The position numbers and the translations under genes are program-made. A DNA stretch of 64,000 nucleotides, from the NCBI GenBank assembly GCA_947179485.1, contig OX359245.1:81269067-81333066 (forward strand), written 5' to 3'. The notes beneath the pieces were generated by a model. It was not told where the DNA came from, searched no databases, and saw nothing but the letters and a program-made list of their open reading frames with translations. How positions within the stretch are numbered: position 1 is the first letter of the stretch; each line of letters opens with the position of its first letter. Positions 10,470 through 22,226 of the stretch are shown one piece after another. The stretch is from Allacma fusca. Lineage: Eukaryota; Arthropoda; Collembola; Symphypleona; Sminthuridae.

Positions 10470-13400
10470 GATGTTTTCCTGAAATGCAGGGCGTGGGTAG
10501 GAGTCATCAAGTGCCTTGATACATATCAGCAGCTAATTGGACGCTGACTCACATCAGAGTCACCGCTGGGTTCTTGGTTCAATATAGTAAATAAATTCCT
10601 TAATCGAATGTTGTCACCTGATATTATTAAATTTCCAAATTACCTTCCCCAGCTCTCTGCCTGTATACACACACACACAAACACTCTCTCAGTCATCTAT
10701 CGCTGTGGAAATCTTATCTCCCAATATAATGTTTCTGCTCCAACGTTTCTCTGTGTACATCTGTAACACTGTGTTCTCCCAACTTCGTCTGTATACTTTA
10801 ATGTATGCACATACACACATGTACATGCATGTATGTACATACTACATTGATAGTACAGAGTTTGCTGAGACCCAGCCGTTGGTTATGGCTTGGGTCATTG
10901 AAAGGAGAGTATCCGTCAATCCCGACAATTAAGTTGCTCAACCTTTACGGACTTTAATTGATTGTTATGATTTCCATATGGAAGCTCTCTGGCCGACAAT
11001 CATACATAGAGAGCAGACTCCTGTAATAATTATATCCATGAGGAGTTATCATTGTCTTTTAAATCATATCACTTTACGAAAGTATAAGAAGGTGCGTCTT
11101 GTGGCAATGTATACAGTGCATGTGTCAAGGATTAGGACTCCCACTAGGCGATTTAGCCCATTTCAATATACTTTCCGTTCGAGTACTTTTACTAATAGAT
11201 ATATAAAATACATACACTATATACATATATGTAGGTATACACACTGACAGTTAGTACAGTTACAGGCATATAATTTTTTGTTACATTTAAAACAACATGT
11301 ATTGAAACTATACCTTTACGTTTGTATGGATTGCCTTTTAAAATTGAGTATAACCAAAAAGTACAGGAACGATTAAAAAATATATTAGGGCACTTACCCT
11401 GCAATTATTCTTTATATATGTACATATGAGCACATTATGTACACATTATGTATATACATGTTGGGAGCAGCTGTAACTTTAAAATGTACCAATGCAAAAA
11501 ACAAATACAAGAGTGAGGCCAATAATAACACGGTTGACTTGTTTCATGTATAGTTAAGCGTATCAAACTGTAGGAATTAATTCCAATTTATGCCCTAAAT
11601 GGTTTATGTAACGAAAATCTGACACTGATAATATGTATAGTGCATCAATGCTCATTGTCAATTAAATGGCTCTTGTAGATTCCTCCCGATAAGTCAAAAT
11701 TAAGTCGTACTGTCACACATTCAGATTAAACCCAAGGCTAAGGCTAGGGCCAAAAAATACAAGTCCACAGGGATTCAAATCACTTACTTACATAGCATTA
11801 TAATAAAAATATAATATGAAATGTTATTTAATAATGTATGGGTGTATTCTCAGACCATGGACATTGTACAGAGAAAAAACACGCACAAAAACCTTGCTCC
11901 GAGGAGTGAGTCAATGAGGATCCCAAAAACTTGAGCCTCTAAAGAGCTCATGAGTTGTGGTCCTGTCTTGGAGACTTCTTAATTTGACAGGTGCTTGTTG
12001 TATAGCAAAGTTCTGGTGCTTTTTTCCCATTCAAACTTTGTTCCATTCACTTATTGTGTAAATTGTGAAGACACAGTTTCTTATAGCTTCGGGGAGTTAT
12101 GTGTTACTGTGAGATGCTCAAAGGAGAATATTGTAAGTTCAATGATTACTGTGATTGTGGGTGCATATTGGAGTGTCTGGGTTTGATTAAATAATTTATT
12201 CATGAAGGGCTTGACCTTTGAGTAATTACAATTAGTAGAGCATTTTTTGGGGATGATATTCAATTTTTAATAAACGAAACAGGGCAGTTCTGAATGTCCA
12301 CAGCAACTAAGCGGCTGCAGATTATAGGTGCATCCAAAAGTGACGGAAACATTTTTATTCAGCATGTGTTGTGCATATCATAAAGCCTAAATAGATTAAC
12401 TAAATGAATTTTTGCTATTACATAATTTGGTTACGCTTTTGAAATTTTTGTCTACGTGCATTCAGACCAGACTAGAATACCGGACCTAAATTACGTAAAG
12501 GTATCCAAATTAGGAGTTTAAAAGAAAATCTCGTGGAGCGTGCTAAAAAATTATTTTTGGTAGCAAAATAAAAAATTTACAGAATAAAATATCTATTTTT
12601 CTATTAATATATTCTTCAGATTTAGCATTCAATCTTCTTAAGTTCTGCCTGATTGTAAGTTCGAGTTAATGTCAAATCAGACTCACAAGACCAATGGGAA
12701 TTAGACCAACGTGATGCTGAATTAGCATCACCCGCTGTGGAGAATCAGAGATTTTGCAATGATCATGTTTTCATCTAGAGATAATTGGCAAACCTTGCTT
12801 TGTCTGAGGGAATGTTTGTAAATAATTCTGAGATGCCTGAGTCTTTATGAGAATAAATCCAAGTTATGATCTTTGCAATCTACCCAACCATTCCATCTCA
12901 ATGCATTGACAGCAATCGTCAACGAAATGGGAATCCCGGGTCAAACCCCAAAGTTTCTGAGTTACGAGATTTAACAACAAGTTGCGTATAAGATATGAAA
13001 AAGTCGTTAAAAATCTATACTAAGGATAGAATGAAGTGCAAGTCCTCTTTCGAACCGTAGTGATAGTCCCGACATAAATTTTAATTTACGGATTTTCAAA
13101 ATTGTTACAAAGAACTTTCGAAAAAACCGAAATTAGAAAAAAATAGGGCTACCAATTTCGATAAAGCTAGGTTTGGGGCGAAGGGAGATTTGAAAAATGT
13201 AACCAACAACGTTTGAATGATATTCTGTATCTCGACCAGTGATGCCCGAATTGAAATCTATGTACATATATATATATATATATATGCTCTACAAGCTAAC
13301 ATATTGCAAACTAGAGTTTCGAAAACCTAGTTCAGTTTACCTGGATCACTGATAATAACTCCTGCCTCTTACAAGTTGTTAGTAACTCCTATAATCTAAA

Positions 13401-14555
13401 AATCTTATAGTGGAAATGTTGGACGGACATTCACATTCCAAAATCTTTTTGAGTAATATTTATTTTCGCCAAGAATAATCATCTGAGAATTGGCCCCTTT
13501 CATTTTACGTGTGGTTAGTAAAGAAATCATTTAAAAAAATTATTTGCAAAAAAAAATTTACACAATAGCTCAAGCATAAATACAATTTCAGACTGTTGTC
13601 AGAAAAATTATCCCGTTTTAAACTGTGCTTTAACTTGTCCTGCTTGCTGCGATAATGCCAGTTTTCTATATGCAGTGGTAGTGGTATATATTTTCCAGAA
13701 TTATCATGTTTTTGATTGAACCCCAAAAGCGTTGATCGTGGGAATTTTGTGACTTATTTAAAGTTTCCAGATTTGGTGTAGTGGTTGCTATCGAATAAAC
13801 TATAAATTAACGGTTACTACTGATCTGTACAAACGAAAGCACTCTAACGGACCGTATTCCTTCTGTTACACAAGAACAGTATGTACTTCCTTTGATTATT
13901 TTAGGCTTTCAACAGCTCCTATAAATTATGTAGACATTAATCAGATGTATTCATTTTCTAACATGAACGAGTGAAATACATTTGTTCTTTGGCAGGCATT
14001 AAACAATTTAAACAGCCAAACGTTAAAGTGTATTCGTGACAGTTAAAATGAACTTAGAATGAAACACGAGCTATGTTTATTGATTTAGCCCGCTAAGATT
14101 AGAAATTATTTCATGAAAAAAGGGCTTCCTTTGTTCCCAAAGCGCTAGGTTGAATTAATTATTACTGCTATTTAATAAGTTAGTTTTTGGACTTTTCCTT
14201 TCATGACGGTTTCGTAACTCAAGGATTTGTTTCACTAATATCCACGTGTCAACGTGCTGTAATATTTCCTTTTATATTGAAATTAAAACAAAGACTTTTC
14301 TATTTAGTTGGAAATTACCGGCCCATTTTGAGTACCCTGTAAAATCAAATATGTAAGTGTTTGGAACTTCGGCTAGACAAATTCCAGTTTACTCAGGTCG
14401 TCTTCGGAGAAAGACTTTTATTTGCTATAAAGTTCATTTATATATGTACGTACGTATACTATATTTTGTTATTTTTAATGACATTTTATATCTGGAATTA
14501 TAAAACCATATTGACACTTACAAATACTTCTAATAACAGTTATGAATAAGTAATT
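10470..14555. other. Intergenic with microsatellites
   Basis: About 4 kb without a gene I can support. It includes an AC microsatellite near 10667-10679, a TA microsatellite near 13265-13284, and a sequence near 12328 (GGTGCATCCAAAAGTGACGG) that resembles a mariner/Tc1 terminus without a visible partner. A roughly 55-bp motif at 13974-14030 (CATTTGTTCTTTGGCAGGCA and following) recurs at about 16350-16405. Confidence 0.5.
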
Positions 14556-14564
14556 AACAGGGAT

Positions 14565-15015
14565 GCCGTATTTTCAACAGCAAAGCTCAGAAAATTAGCA
14601 ACTGATGCTCGTTCAAGTGTTCAAATTCTTCCCACCTTGATTCCAATATTGGGTAATGACAATGCTACACGTTTGATTACTTTGAAGTCCAACTTATTAT
14701 TTTTACATTTCCTTGCACACACCAAAAGTTGAGCTTATTGATCAATTGAATTTCTCGTGGTATCGAGAACGCGTTTTGAAACAAAATACAAGTGGTGTAT
14801 ACACTGTGTGCATGACGCTGAAGGAACCGATTATAGTGCTCACGTGGAAGAATCGAATTGAAACAAATGCGCAGAATACAACCAATGACATGCAGAAACA
14901 CCTAAACAAGAATGCAGCATTTGCTCCCACAAAATTGAAAAAGTGTATAGCCAACGTCGTGCGGCGCAGACCTCTGCAAGAATCGTTGATATCATCAGAT
15001 CTATGCAAACGATAG
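14565..15015 (+). other. Coding-like fragment of unknown nature
   Basis: After a splice-acceptor-like AATTAACAG, one frame is open for about 165 nt (DAVFSTAKLRKLATDARSSV and on). The neighbouring frame is then open from 14713 to 15015, ending ISSDLCKR-stop, with an AATAAA at 15050-15055. This looks like the last one or two exons of a gene or a decayed gene with a frame change. I find no family match. The opposite strand is also open and hydrophobic over 14742-15020, so strand choice is uncertain. Confidence 0.25.
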
Positions 15016-15190
15016 AACAAAATTCAAAAATTAATGTAATTTAAAAAAAAATAAAGTTAAACAATGTGAAGATGTAAAATACTGAATGAATTCAAAGCGT
15101 ATACTCCTTTACAGCTACAAAAGTTAAAATTATAGGTAATTGTCGTTCTTTTGGATTCGCATTTTAATTAAAAATAATTACAACATGCAT

Positions 15191-15989
15191 TCAAACAAAG
15201 TGCATCTTAGTAAAATTAGGGGGTTTCAAATCGTACTTGGATATCCCGTCAAGATCGTGGGCTATTTTGTCGAAGAACAGAATACTCATTTCTACCCAAA
15301 GATATACTGCCGTGGTGCAGATTACAGCAAATCCAAACTCAAAGATTTGCATAACATGAAACAAAGTTGATTTACGGTTATTCAAGCAAAGGGCGGAGTA
15401 CATCAGAAGTATTATATCTGGATTCAAATAAAATGCCATTAGGACCCAAAAGCTCATCGAAAATAGAATTGCCGCAAGAAAACGAGCCAGCATCTCCTCA
15501 ATAGAATATTCGGAAAGTGTTCTGCACCGTATTCGTTGAGTTCCTTGTAAATGAAAACGTTTAACTTGAAAATATGTTCTACGTAGTAGTAAATGTATAC
15601 AAATAACACGACTTACTTAATTTAATGGAACTTACCTCTGAACGGATAATTAAACACAATAACAAATATATCGGTTCCAAATGAAACATTGTGTAATAAA
15701 AGTAAGCACTCAATGCGCTTCCTGTCGAATAAACAAAGTGGAGGATAAAATGGGGCAACACAAAAAACTCCTTAAATAAAACTACCTGCAAGAGTCTCAA
15801 AAGGATATAGCACATGTGCAATAAGTAGGAGGTCATTGTGATGTACCAAAATGTTTTATATCTTCCACGTGATAAGCGTATTTCCCCAGCAAATTTATCG
15901 ACGCGCACAGGTAGAATGCCTAAGTTTCCTAAGACATTCAGTATCAAAACGTTCCAGCGAAATTCAGATTTGCTTAACATTATAAACAT
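15191..15989 (-). pseudogene. Gustatory-receptor-like gene fragment
   Basis: Minus-strand exon 15989-15636 encodes about 118 residues ending in a clean GT donor: FRWNVLILNVLGNLGILPV, SRGRYKTFWYITMTSYLLHM and then two hydrophobic helices, in the style of arthropod gustatory receptors (seven-transmembrane ligand-gated channels of taste neurons). A second open block runs from about 15545 to 15191 (EEMLARFLAAILFSMSFWVL, then two more helices) and stops early at MHFV. The exon phases do not join without a frame change, and only about four of seven expected helices and no C-terminal TYhhhhhQF motif are present. It is best read as a truncated or decayed receptor. Family assignment rests on general pattern, not on a diagnostic motif. 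Confidence 0.45.
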
Positions 15990-16159
15990 TTATCATTGTG
16001 TACCAATGAGTGTACGTTGCTTGCTAGCTATATACGCTCTGACTCATTGTCAGTGTGCTCTTTCAAATCGTTACCCATTTCAAAGGGGCCTAACGTACAA
16101 TACTTGTTCATTAGTTTTGTTCACAAGCAGCATTACCTTCGGTTTAAATATTTAACATA

Positions 16160-17598
16160 AACAATATGTAATATCAGTTTATTTTAATTGAATTTGAATA
16201 CATGAATTTATACTGTACTATTTCAAGAACTTTTGGAAACACAAATATCAATTTCTTAGATAACAAATCTATTATTCTCGACTGTTGACAGCTCATTTGA
16301 GTTATGTGGAATTTAATCAATTATATTCATGGTTGGGCGTTCGGTAGTTTTTTACATTTGTTCTTTGACAGGCATTAACAGTCTATACAATCAAACGTAA
16401 AAATGTTAATTTGACAGTTAAAACAGACTATTATCAAATATTTGAATGTGTTTATTAAGTATCTCAGGGTACATTTGTCGGAAGTGTATACATGAAAATT
16501 TCATTCCAACTTTATATTATTCATATGCATCTATACTGTTTCTATCTCCTTTACAAGTAAAGTCTTCGGACCTCATCGGTTGATTGGTTAAGGATAGTAA
16601 GGATTTAAGGAAGATTAATAGTGAACACGAAACATCCTGATATCAAGCGGTAATTTGTATAAATTAATGAACGCTGAAATACTGGAACCATTTAAGTACT
16701 ATGAAGACATTTTAAGATTTGAGGGAGACTGTAGAGCACCAAATTTAATATACAGTTACATTTGGAAATAGTAAAAATCCATGATTAATCCCTTTTTATT
16801 GCACTCATGGACATGGACAAAGATAGTAAGAAACAACAATTGTGTAAAATATTTAGCATTTGGTAACATTATTTTGCACTGAAATAAAGGTCGTTAAAAA
16901 TATACACAACATTTGTTTGCGCTATGTGAAACAGTGTTTGTAATGAATCATACATAATTTATATTTGCAAGGCAAGCCAAATGTAACTCACGAATCTCTT
17001 CAAATTGTAACTATTAAAATTTTATTGCAAGCTTTTTTTTGGCCAGGATTAATGAAATCTTTCAGATTTTTAGTTTAAAAAAAAGAATTTAGAAATCGTT
17101 TTGGCACATGATGTGGAGGAAGTAATATATTACAACACCTGTATGAGTAAATTGAATATAGTAAAGGCACTTAGAAATCGAATTTGATTGTGTTTATCAT
17201 ATCTACAGCTTCAATTGCGACATATTTACTTCAACCCTCGGAGTAATGATTCAACTGACCTTTGACGTCAATTATATTGAAATGAAGGTTTTGGTTGGAA
17301 CTTGCACGTTTAAAAATTGTCCAAGGAAATGTGAATAGGTTTTGAAAAATCCATCGGGGAATATTGTCTGCTCACTTGAAGATTTTACTGTCTCTTGACA
17401 CTTCTCACGTTATACTGTAGAATTGAAGTTGCCTTTATATTACGTGTAATTCTAGCAGTGTCTCACTGGCTCTACTTCTCTATCGCTGCTTTCATTTTAA
17501 TAGCTGATTTTTGAAACCCATAAAAAATTGATATTTTCAAAATTTCTGGAAAATAAGGGATTTATTCAGACATTTCAGATATATAAAGGAATTTCAAA
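16160..17598. other. Intergenic, upstream of IR-B
   Basis: AT-rich. The part 16999-17150 is repeated at 24389-24545 and marks the left edge of a tandem duplication. The CRE-like block lies at 17250-17270. A TATATAAAG at about 17579-17587 sits only some 12 nt before the IR-B start codon, too close to be its TATA box. Confidence 0.5.
17263..17270. promoter_or_regulatory. Palindromic CRE motif upstream of IR-B
   Basis: TGACGTCA within TCAACTGACCTTTGACGTCA. The matching block upstream of IR-A reads GAACTGACCTTGATGTCA. Shared placement before two paralogues makes it a candidate regulatory element; a role is inferred only. Confidence 0.3.
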
Positions 17599-19464
17599 AT
17601 GTATATATTATACTTGTTACTTCTTTTAAAAGCTGTTGATTCTTTAGAAAGCTCAGAAGAGATCAATGTACACCCAATTTTAAACAATTTAAAAAACTAC
17701 ATTATTCGTTTTACGCAACTGGGAAAACCGATAGACTACAGTAAAATCCATTTCCCATTCTTCATTGATTCAGTTCCAAAGGCCAGAAATACGTTCCAAA
17801 CTATTCGTTCAATTTCCAAACTACACAAAAGGGTTTATAAAGTACAAAATTTGCACTGGAGTATTAGCATAATAATTTTTGGGTTTCTAAGTTCAAAAAA
17901 TAGGTACAACTCCGAAAATACGACTTCAGCTAGGAAATTTCGACTACCATATTTTGAACTAAGGGTTCCACAATTAGTAATTCTTATTGCACACGAAAGG
18001 GAAACAATATTTTCTCGAAGTCTGGGGTTTTCATTTCCCAAATTCAGTTCTCGCTGGCCAGTTTTCGCTTTCGCTCCGACAACGTCTTACAACTCAACCG
18101 ATTTTCACTTCTGCTTGTTTTACAAAAAATGTCAAACGAATTTCAGCTGTTTGCCTGAAACTTGCTTGGAAAAAGCTAGAAAAGCATCTGACAATTTTAG
18201 CTACAATGATTGGGATCTCGTCAGTCGTAGCGACCTCATAGGGTCAAAGAGTTTTACTGATAATCCATTCATCAGTCAATCTCCCAGGACGTTACAAGAA
18301 ATTATGTCAGATTTCCTCATCGGTATCCCCACAATTAGGTCCAAACGTTTGATTTATACCGCAGGCATTTATTTAGGCTTCAGTGGTAAGGATTCGTTTG
18401 AAACAACACAAGAGATACGCATCCCACATTTTACAAGCTTTAATTTCATCACATCTGATAGTTTGAAATCCGTCCAAATAGGCTTCGGTCTTTATTTCAT
18501 CCCATTTGATTCCTTCATTTGGGGTTGTACACTCTCAAGTATTTTGTTAATGACACTTCTGATACATTGCTTTGGTACAATGAACCAGAATTTAGTTCTC
18601 GTTGCCGTATCTGTACTGGGAAATTTAGTGGAGCAGGGTTCGAAAGCAATCAGAAACAGCAAATCCAATACAAACCTGATTTTGGTTCCAATTTGGCTCC
18701 TTTCTGGAATCATCATTTCTAACGGTTACAAAGGCGTCCTGAACATGGTATATGTTGCTGATAATGAAATAAGAACAGAGTGGAAATACCTTCATGAGAT
18801 GAGCAACTTTACGCTTTACCTACCTCTGGATATAAATTATCTCTCGTTCATTTTCAATTGTTACAAAAGTCGAACAAACCTTTGTGTCAAATATTGTTGG
18901 TCATCTGGAAGGGATGTGATTTATGGAAATACAGATTTTGATGTAATTCTTCTTAAAAATCATTCAAGACATTTAACCCCACAACAGTTTCATTGCTTGA
19001 ATCAAAAAAATTTTGCCGAGTCGGTTCAGCAAAAATTAACCATCGAAAAAACAGCACTTGTTGTATATTCCCATCAATTGGATTTTTATTGGAAGGAGGT
19101 TGAAAAAGTTATGAGACGAAAGGGTTTAAAATTTGCCCACAATGGCAAGACCTTAAATGACCCTACCCTTGGTCAGCCACATTCAATTTATGTAGCACAT
19201 AGTTTCCTGGCAAAATATGACTACGCTGGAAAACGAGCTAAAATTGCAGTGAGTAGTGGAATGTTTTTACTTTGGAAGAAATGGCATCAAATTTGGAATC
19301 AACCAAAATTCTTGGAATCAAAAACCAAAGAATCTAATGAAGTTGTTGTAAGACCACTTTCGCTAAATAGCTCCTTTTCGCTTGCATTCTTTGCATTGCT
19401 GTGGGGATTATTTATATGTATAGTTGTGTTTGCTGCTGAAATCATGAGAAGACGTATGCTTTAA
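17599..19464 (+). CDS. Divergent ionotropic receptor, single exon (IR-B)
   Basis: A 621-residue intronless paralogue of IR-A, alignable over its whole length. The signal peptide is MYILYLLLLLKAVDS. It shares the Cys cluster FCLFYKKCQTNFSCLPETC, the pre-M1 motif FTSFNFITSDSLKSVQIGFG, M1 near 300-325, a pore-loop-like GNLVEQGSK stretch, M3 near 359-382 with SNGYKG, and the terminal RPLSLNSSFSLAFFALLWGL helix. Gaps between IR-A and IR-B fall mainly in the N-terminal domain and the loop before TLQE; the ion-channel core is best conserved, as expected for selection on channel function. An AATAAA directly follows the stop codon (19465-19470). It lies in the left unit of a tandem duplication; the right unit lacks a receptor gene. 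The ligand is unknown. Confidence 0.88.
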   Translation: MYILYLLLLLKAVDSLESSEEINVHPILNNLKNYIIRFTQLGKPIDYSKIHFPFFIDSVPKARNTFQTIRSISKLHKRVYKVQNLHWSISIIIFGFLSSKNRYNSENTTSARKFRLPYFELRVPQLVILIAHERETIFSRSLGFSFPKFSSRWPVFAFAPTTSYNSTDFHFCLFYKKCQTNFSCLPETCLEKARKASDNFSYNDWDLVSRSDLIGSKSFTDNPFISQSPRTLQEIMSDFLIGIPTIRSKRLIYTAGIYLGFSGKDSFETTQEIRIPHFTSFNFITSDSLKSVQIGFGLYFIPFDSFIWGCTLSSILLMTLLIHCFGTMNQNLVLVAVSVLGNLVEQGSKAIRNSKSNTNLILVPIWLLSGIIISNGYKGVLNMVYVADNEIRTEWKYLHEMSNFTLYLPLDINYLSFIFNCYKSRTNLCVKYCWSSGRDVIYGNTDFDVILLKNHSRHLTPQQFHCLNQKNFAESVQQKLTIEKTALVVYSHQLDFYWKEVEKVMRRKGLKFAHNGKTLNDPTLGQPHSIYVAHSFLAKYDYAGKRAKIAVSSGMFLLWKKWHQIWNQPKFLESKTKESNEVVVRPLSLNSSFSLAFFALLWGLFICIVVFAAEIMRRRML

Positions 19465-19470
19465 AATAAA
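19465..19470 (+). terminator. Polyadenylation signal of IR-B
   Basis: AATAAA immediately after the TAA stop, so the 3' untranslated region may be very short. Confidence 0.5.
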
Positions 19471-22226
19471 GTCGTAATAATTTTGTATTAACAGTAATTA
19501 CATTGAATGAAGGTAATGCACTTGTCATTTATTCCTAACATTACCGCTCAACAACTTATTCCCTGTACTCTCATTTACTCTCATCACTCTTTATTTCATC
19601 GTTCAATCAGGTGTTAAGCATAAAGAATAATGCATATTGGGCACTTTTTCAGGCTTTATTTTGTTTTAAATTTTACCCAAATTCTACATCATTAAAACGT
19701 TTTGGAGAATACAAAAAGGGAGCTGGATCTCTATTTTTGCGTTTATATCAACAATTCTAAACGTAGAATTATGCATTAGAACCCAAAGAACATAAAGTTT
19801 AGTAAAATAAAAGGCATATCTTAAACAGAAAAACTTAGTTTAAAATTGCAATTAAAAGTGGAACCGGGCATCAAGATCAAACAATCCAAAAAAAGGCAAA
19901 ATTGTAATGACAAGTGAGTCCAACATATGTATGTTTTAAATACGACCGTTAATTTCACCCGTGAATAGATCTCTATAGTTAATAAATTATAATTATAAAA
20001 AATTTAAAAATAAGGTGATAATTTAAACAGTAACTTATGAATTCTCCGAACTGTAGTTAGTCAAGAAAATAGATAAAATTTCTCGTTTACATTATCAGAT
20101 ATTCTGTGAAGACAAATTGCTAAACTATCACACATGAATACAAACGTAGATGCATTGACCGTGTTAACAAAGCATTTCTACGATCATTCCCGCATCCTCC
20201 AAATACCTGTTTATAATGATAAGGTAATTATACATAGTACTCGATGCGAATTGGCAAACGAGTCTTGTTCTTGGAATTTTTTGTATGTAACCAATAAAAC
20301 GTTTCCACGTGCTTCAATCGATAAAAATGTCCACGCGCGTGTGAACCAACATAGACTAGTCCTTAGTCCTAATTAGAACATCGCATTAAATCATTTGTAA
20401 TGGGATTATTTGAGTTGTGTACCTGCACAATGTTCCATGCACTTTTCACGCTGACAGTGCCCTTCCGTTGGATTTAATCTTCAATTTAGTTGCCAATGTG
20501 TATGACGTTCTTGAACTGATTTCCACCACATCCGTCCCGAACTATATGTACGTATACAATTACATTGATGCATTCTGAATCTTCAAGCTAAAAACTACAG
20601 TTTTGGTATGATAATGCTACAGTAAATTGAAACTTTTCTTCCAATAAGTTTTTTATTTCAATGTATGTAAATATTCCTTTTTTCTGCAATATTGGCTCTT
20701 TTGAGCCGTCTATCATTAATTGCAGGGGAATTCAAAGTCGTGGGCGCCATTTCAAATTCAAATCCTGCATGTTGTAATAATTACTGATATCATGGAACAT
20801 CTGATTTGCCCAGATAAGTATTATTTTTATGTGCATTTATTGTTCAAATTTGATCACTTGAAAGAATTTTGCAATGTAATTTGTATTTTAGCTTTTCGAT
20901 TATATTTTATTTTCTATTCTGAGGACGTATATTAGGTATTCGGGGAATCACTGTTCCAAAGTCGGGTTAAACTTTTAAATGAAAATTTATTTTTTATTCG
21001 AAATCCAAAAATTATCCTGTTTTAAGGAAACTAGTCTGCAAAATTGCAGCTGAGACTCGTATAAAGACGGTGACCAGGATATTCGTCCAAATGATTTGAT
21101 AAATAAACATTAGAGCAACAACACTCAATAATGACGTACATCAAGCAATTGCATATAACCTATAAAGATTCTAAAAATCGACCTCAGTATCAAGGAAAAT
21201 ACACAAAAACTGGAAACAATTGTAACACGTTAATTACATTTGATTTTGTGATTCGCAATAATTATCAAAACATCCTGTAGTTATGTGTCAATTCAAAAGC
21301 CTATAGTTTTAGGGAAACTTGTGATATTCACAAAGTTAATTGATTTCTAAGAAATCCAATCACCAGAAAACCTGAATTGCAGGGTGGAATTTTGTTTCCA
21401 CAGTCCTAACCCGTGTGCATTATTATGGGAAAGTTATGTTTGAATATTTGCTTGTGTAACTTGTTATTTTTAGCACAAACAGAGGTAGCTAGGATTATAT
21501 ATAAACAATAATGCTGAGCATTGCAGTATTGCTCAATACATAACTAACATTCTATTAACAAAGGCGTACTCACTCTATTATTTCAAGTACATTTCAGACC
21601 AAATTGTAGACCGATGAAAATATATGTTTGATGATTTTAATTAGATTTAGGGTATTTTTATATTGCAAGAACACATGGTGTGCATTTCACTATGATTTGC
21701 TTGTTTTTATGAATTATCTTCAATGACACCGTCTTTGTGCAGTCAAGAAGAGGCTCGCCATGTTTAATTTTTTCAATGAGTACATGGATGAAATGATGAC
21801 CGTAGACTTAATCTTCCAAGAAACTTGTATGAGACATATTTCTTAATTAAAATTTTTTTTGAAGGGCCTATAATTAATTATTAGAAAATTATTAAAACAA
21901 TGGTTACCGGAATGCCTCTCACTTTGGACAGAATTTAAAGAATTGCTTCCATATTCTGTATTTAAAAACAGATTGCATCATAAAAATTCTCAATGAAACA
22001 TTTTGCAAGTAAACATTTACGTATGCAGCTCGGTTACCTCTTGGGGAGTCAAGCAACAAACGCTTTATTGCACACTCTGCACATAACGAATCTTCAGCCT
22101 GAATAATATGTTCAAATGACGTAACAAATCCAGTAAAGTATCGTAGAAATTCTTGGAAAGCAAAAATAAGGATGTAATTGAATTACCCACGGCTGATAAT
22201 CCATCAAATATTTCATGGCTCATATA

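Noticed and set aside
20134..20376. Open frame conserved in both duplication units (also 25587-25886)
   Set aside because: Comparing units, nearly all base differences inside it change the amino acid (Tyr/Ser, Tyr/Cys, Val/Ile, His/Tyr, Arg/Ile) or a stop (TAG/TGG), with only one silent change seen. That is not purifying selection, so it is conserved only because the duplication is young.
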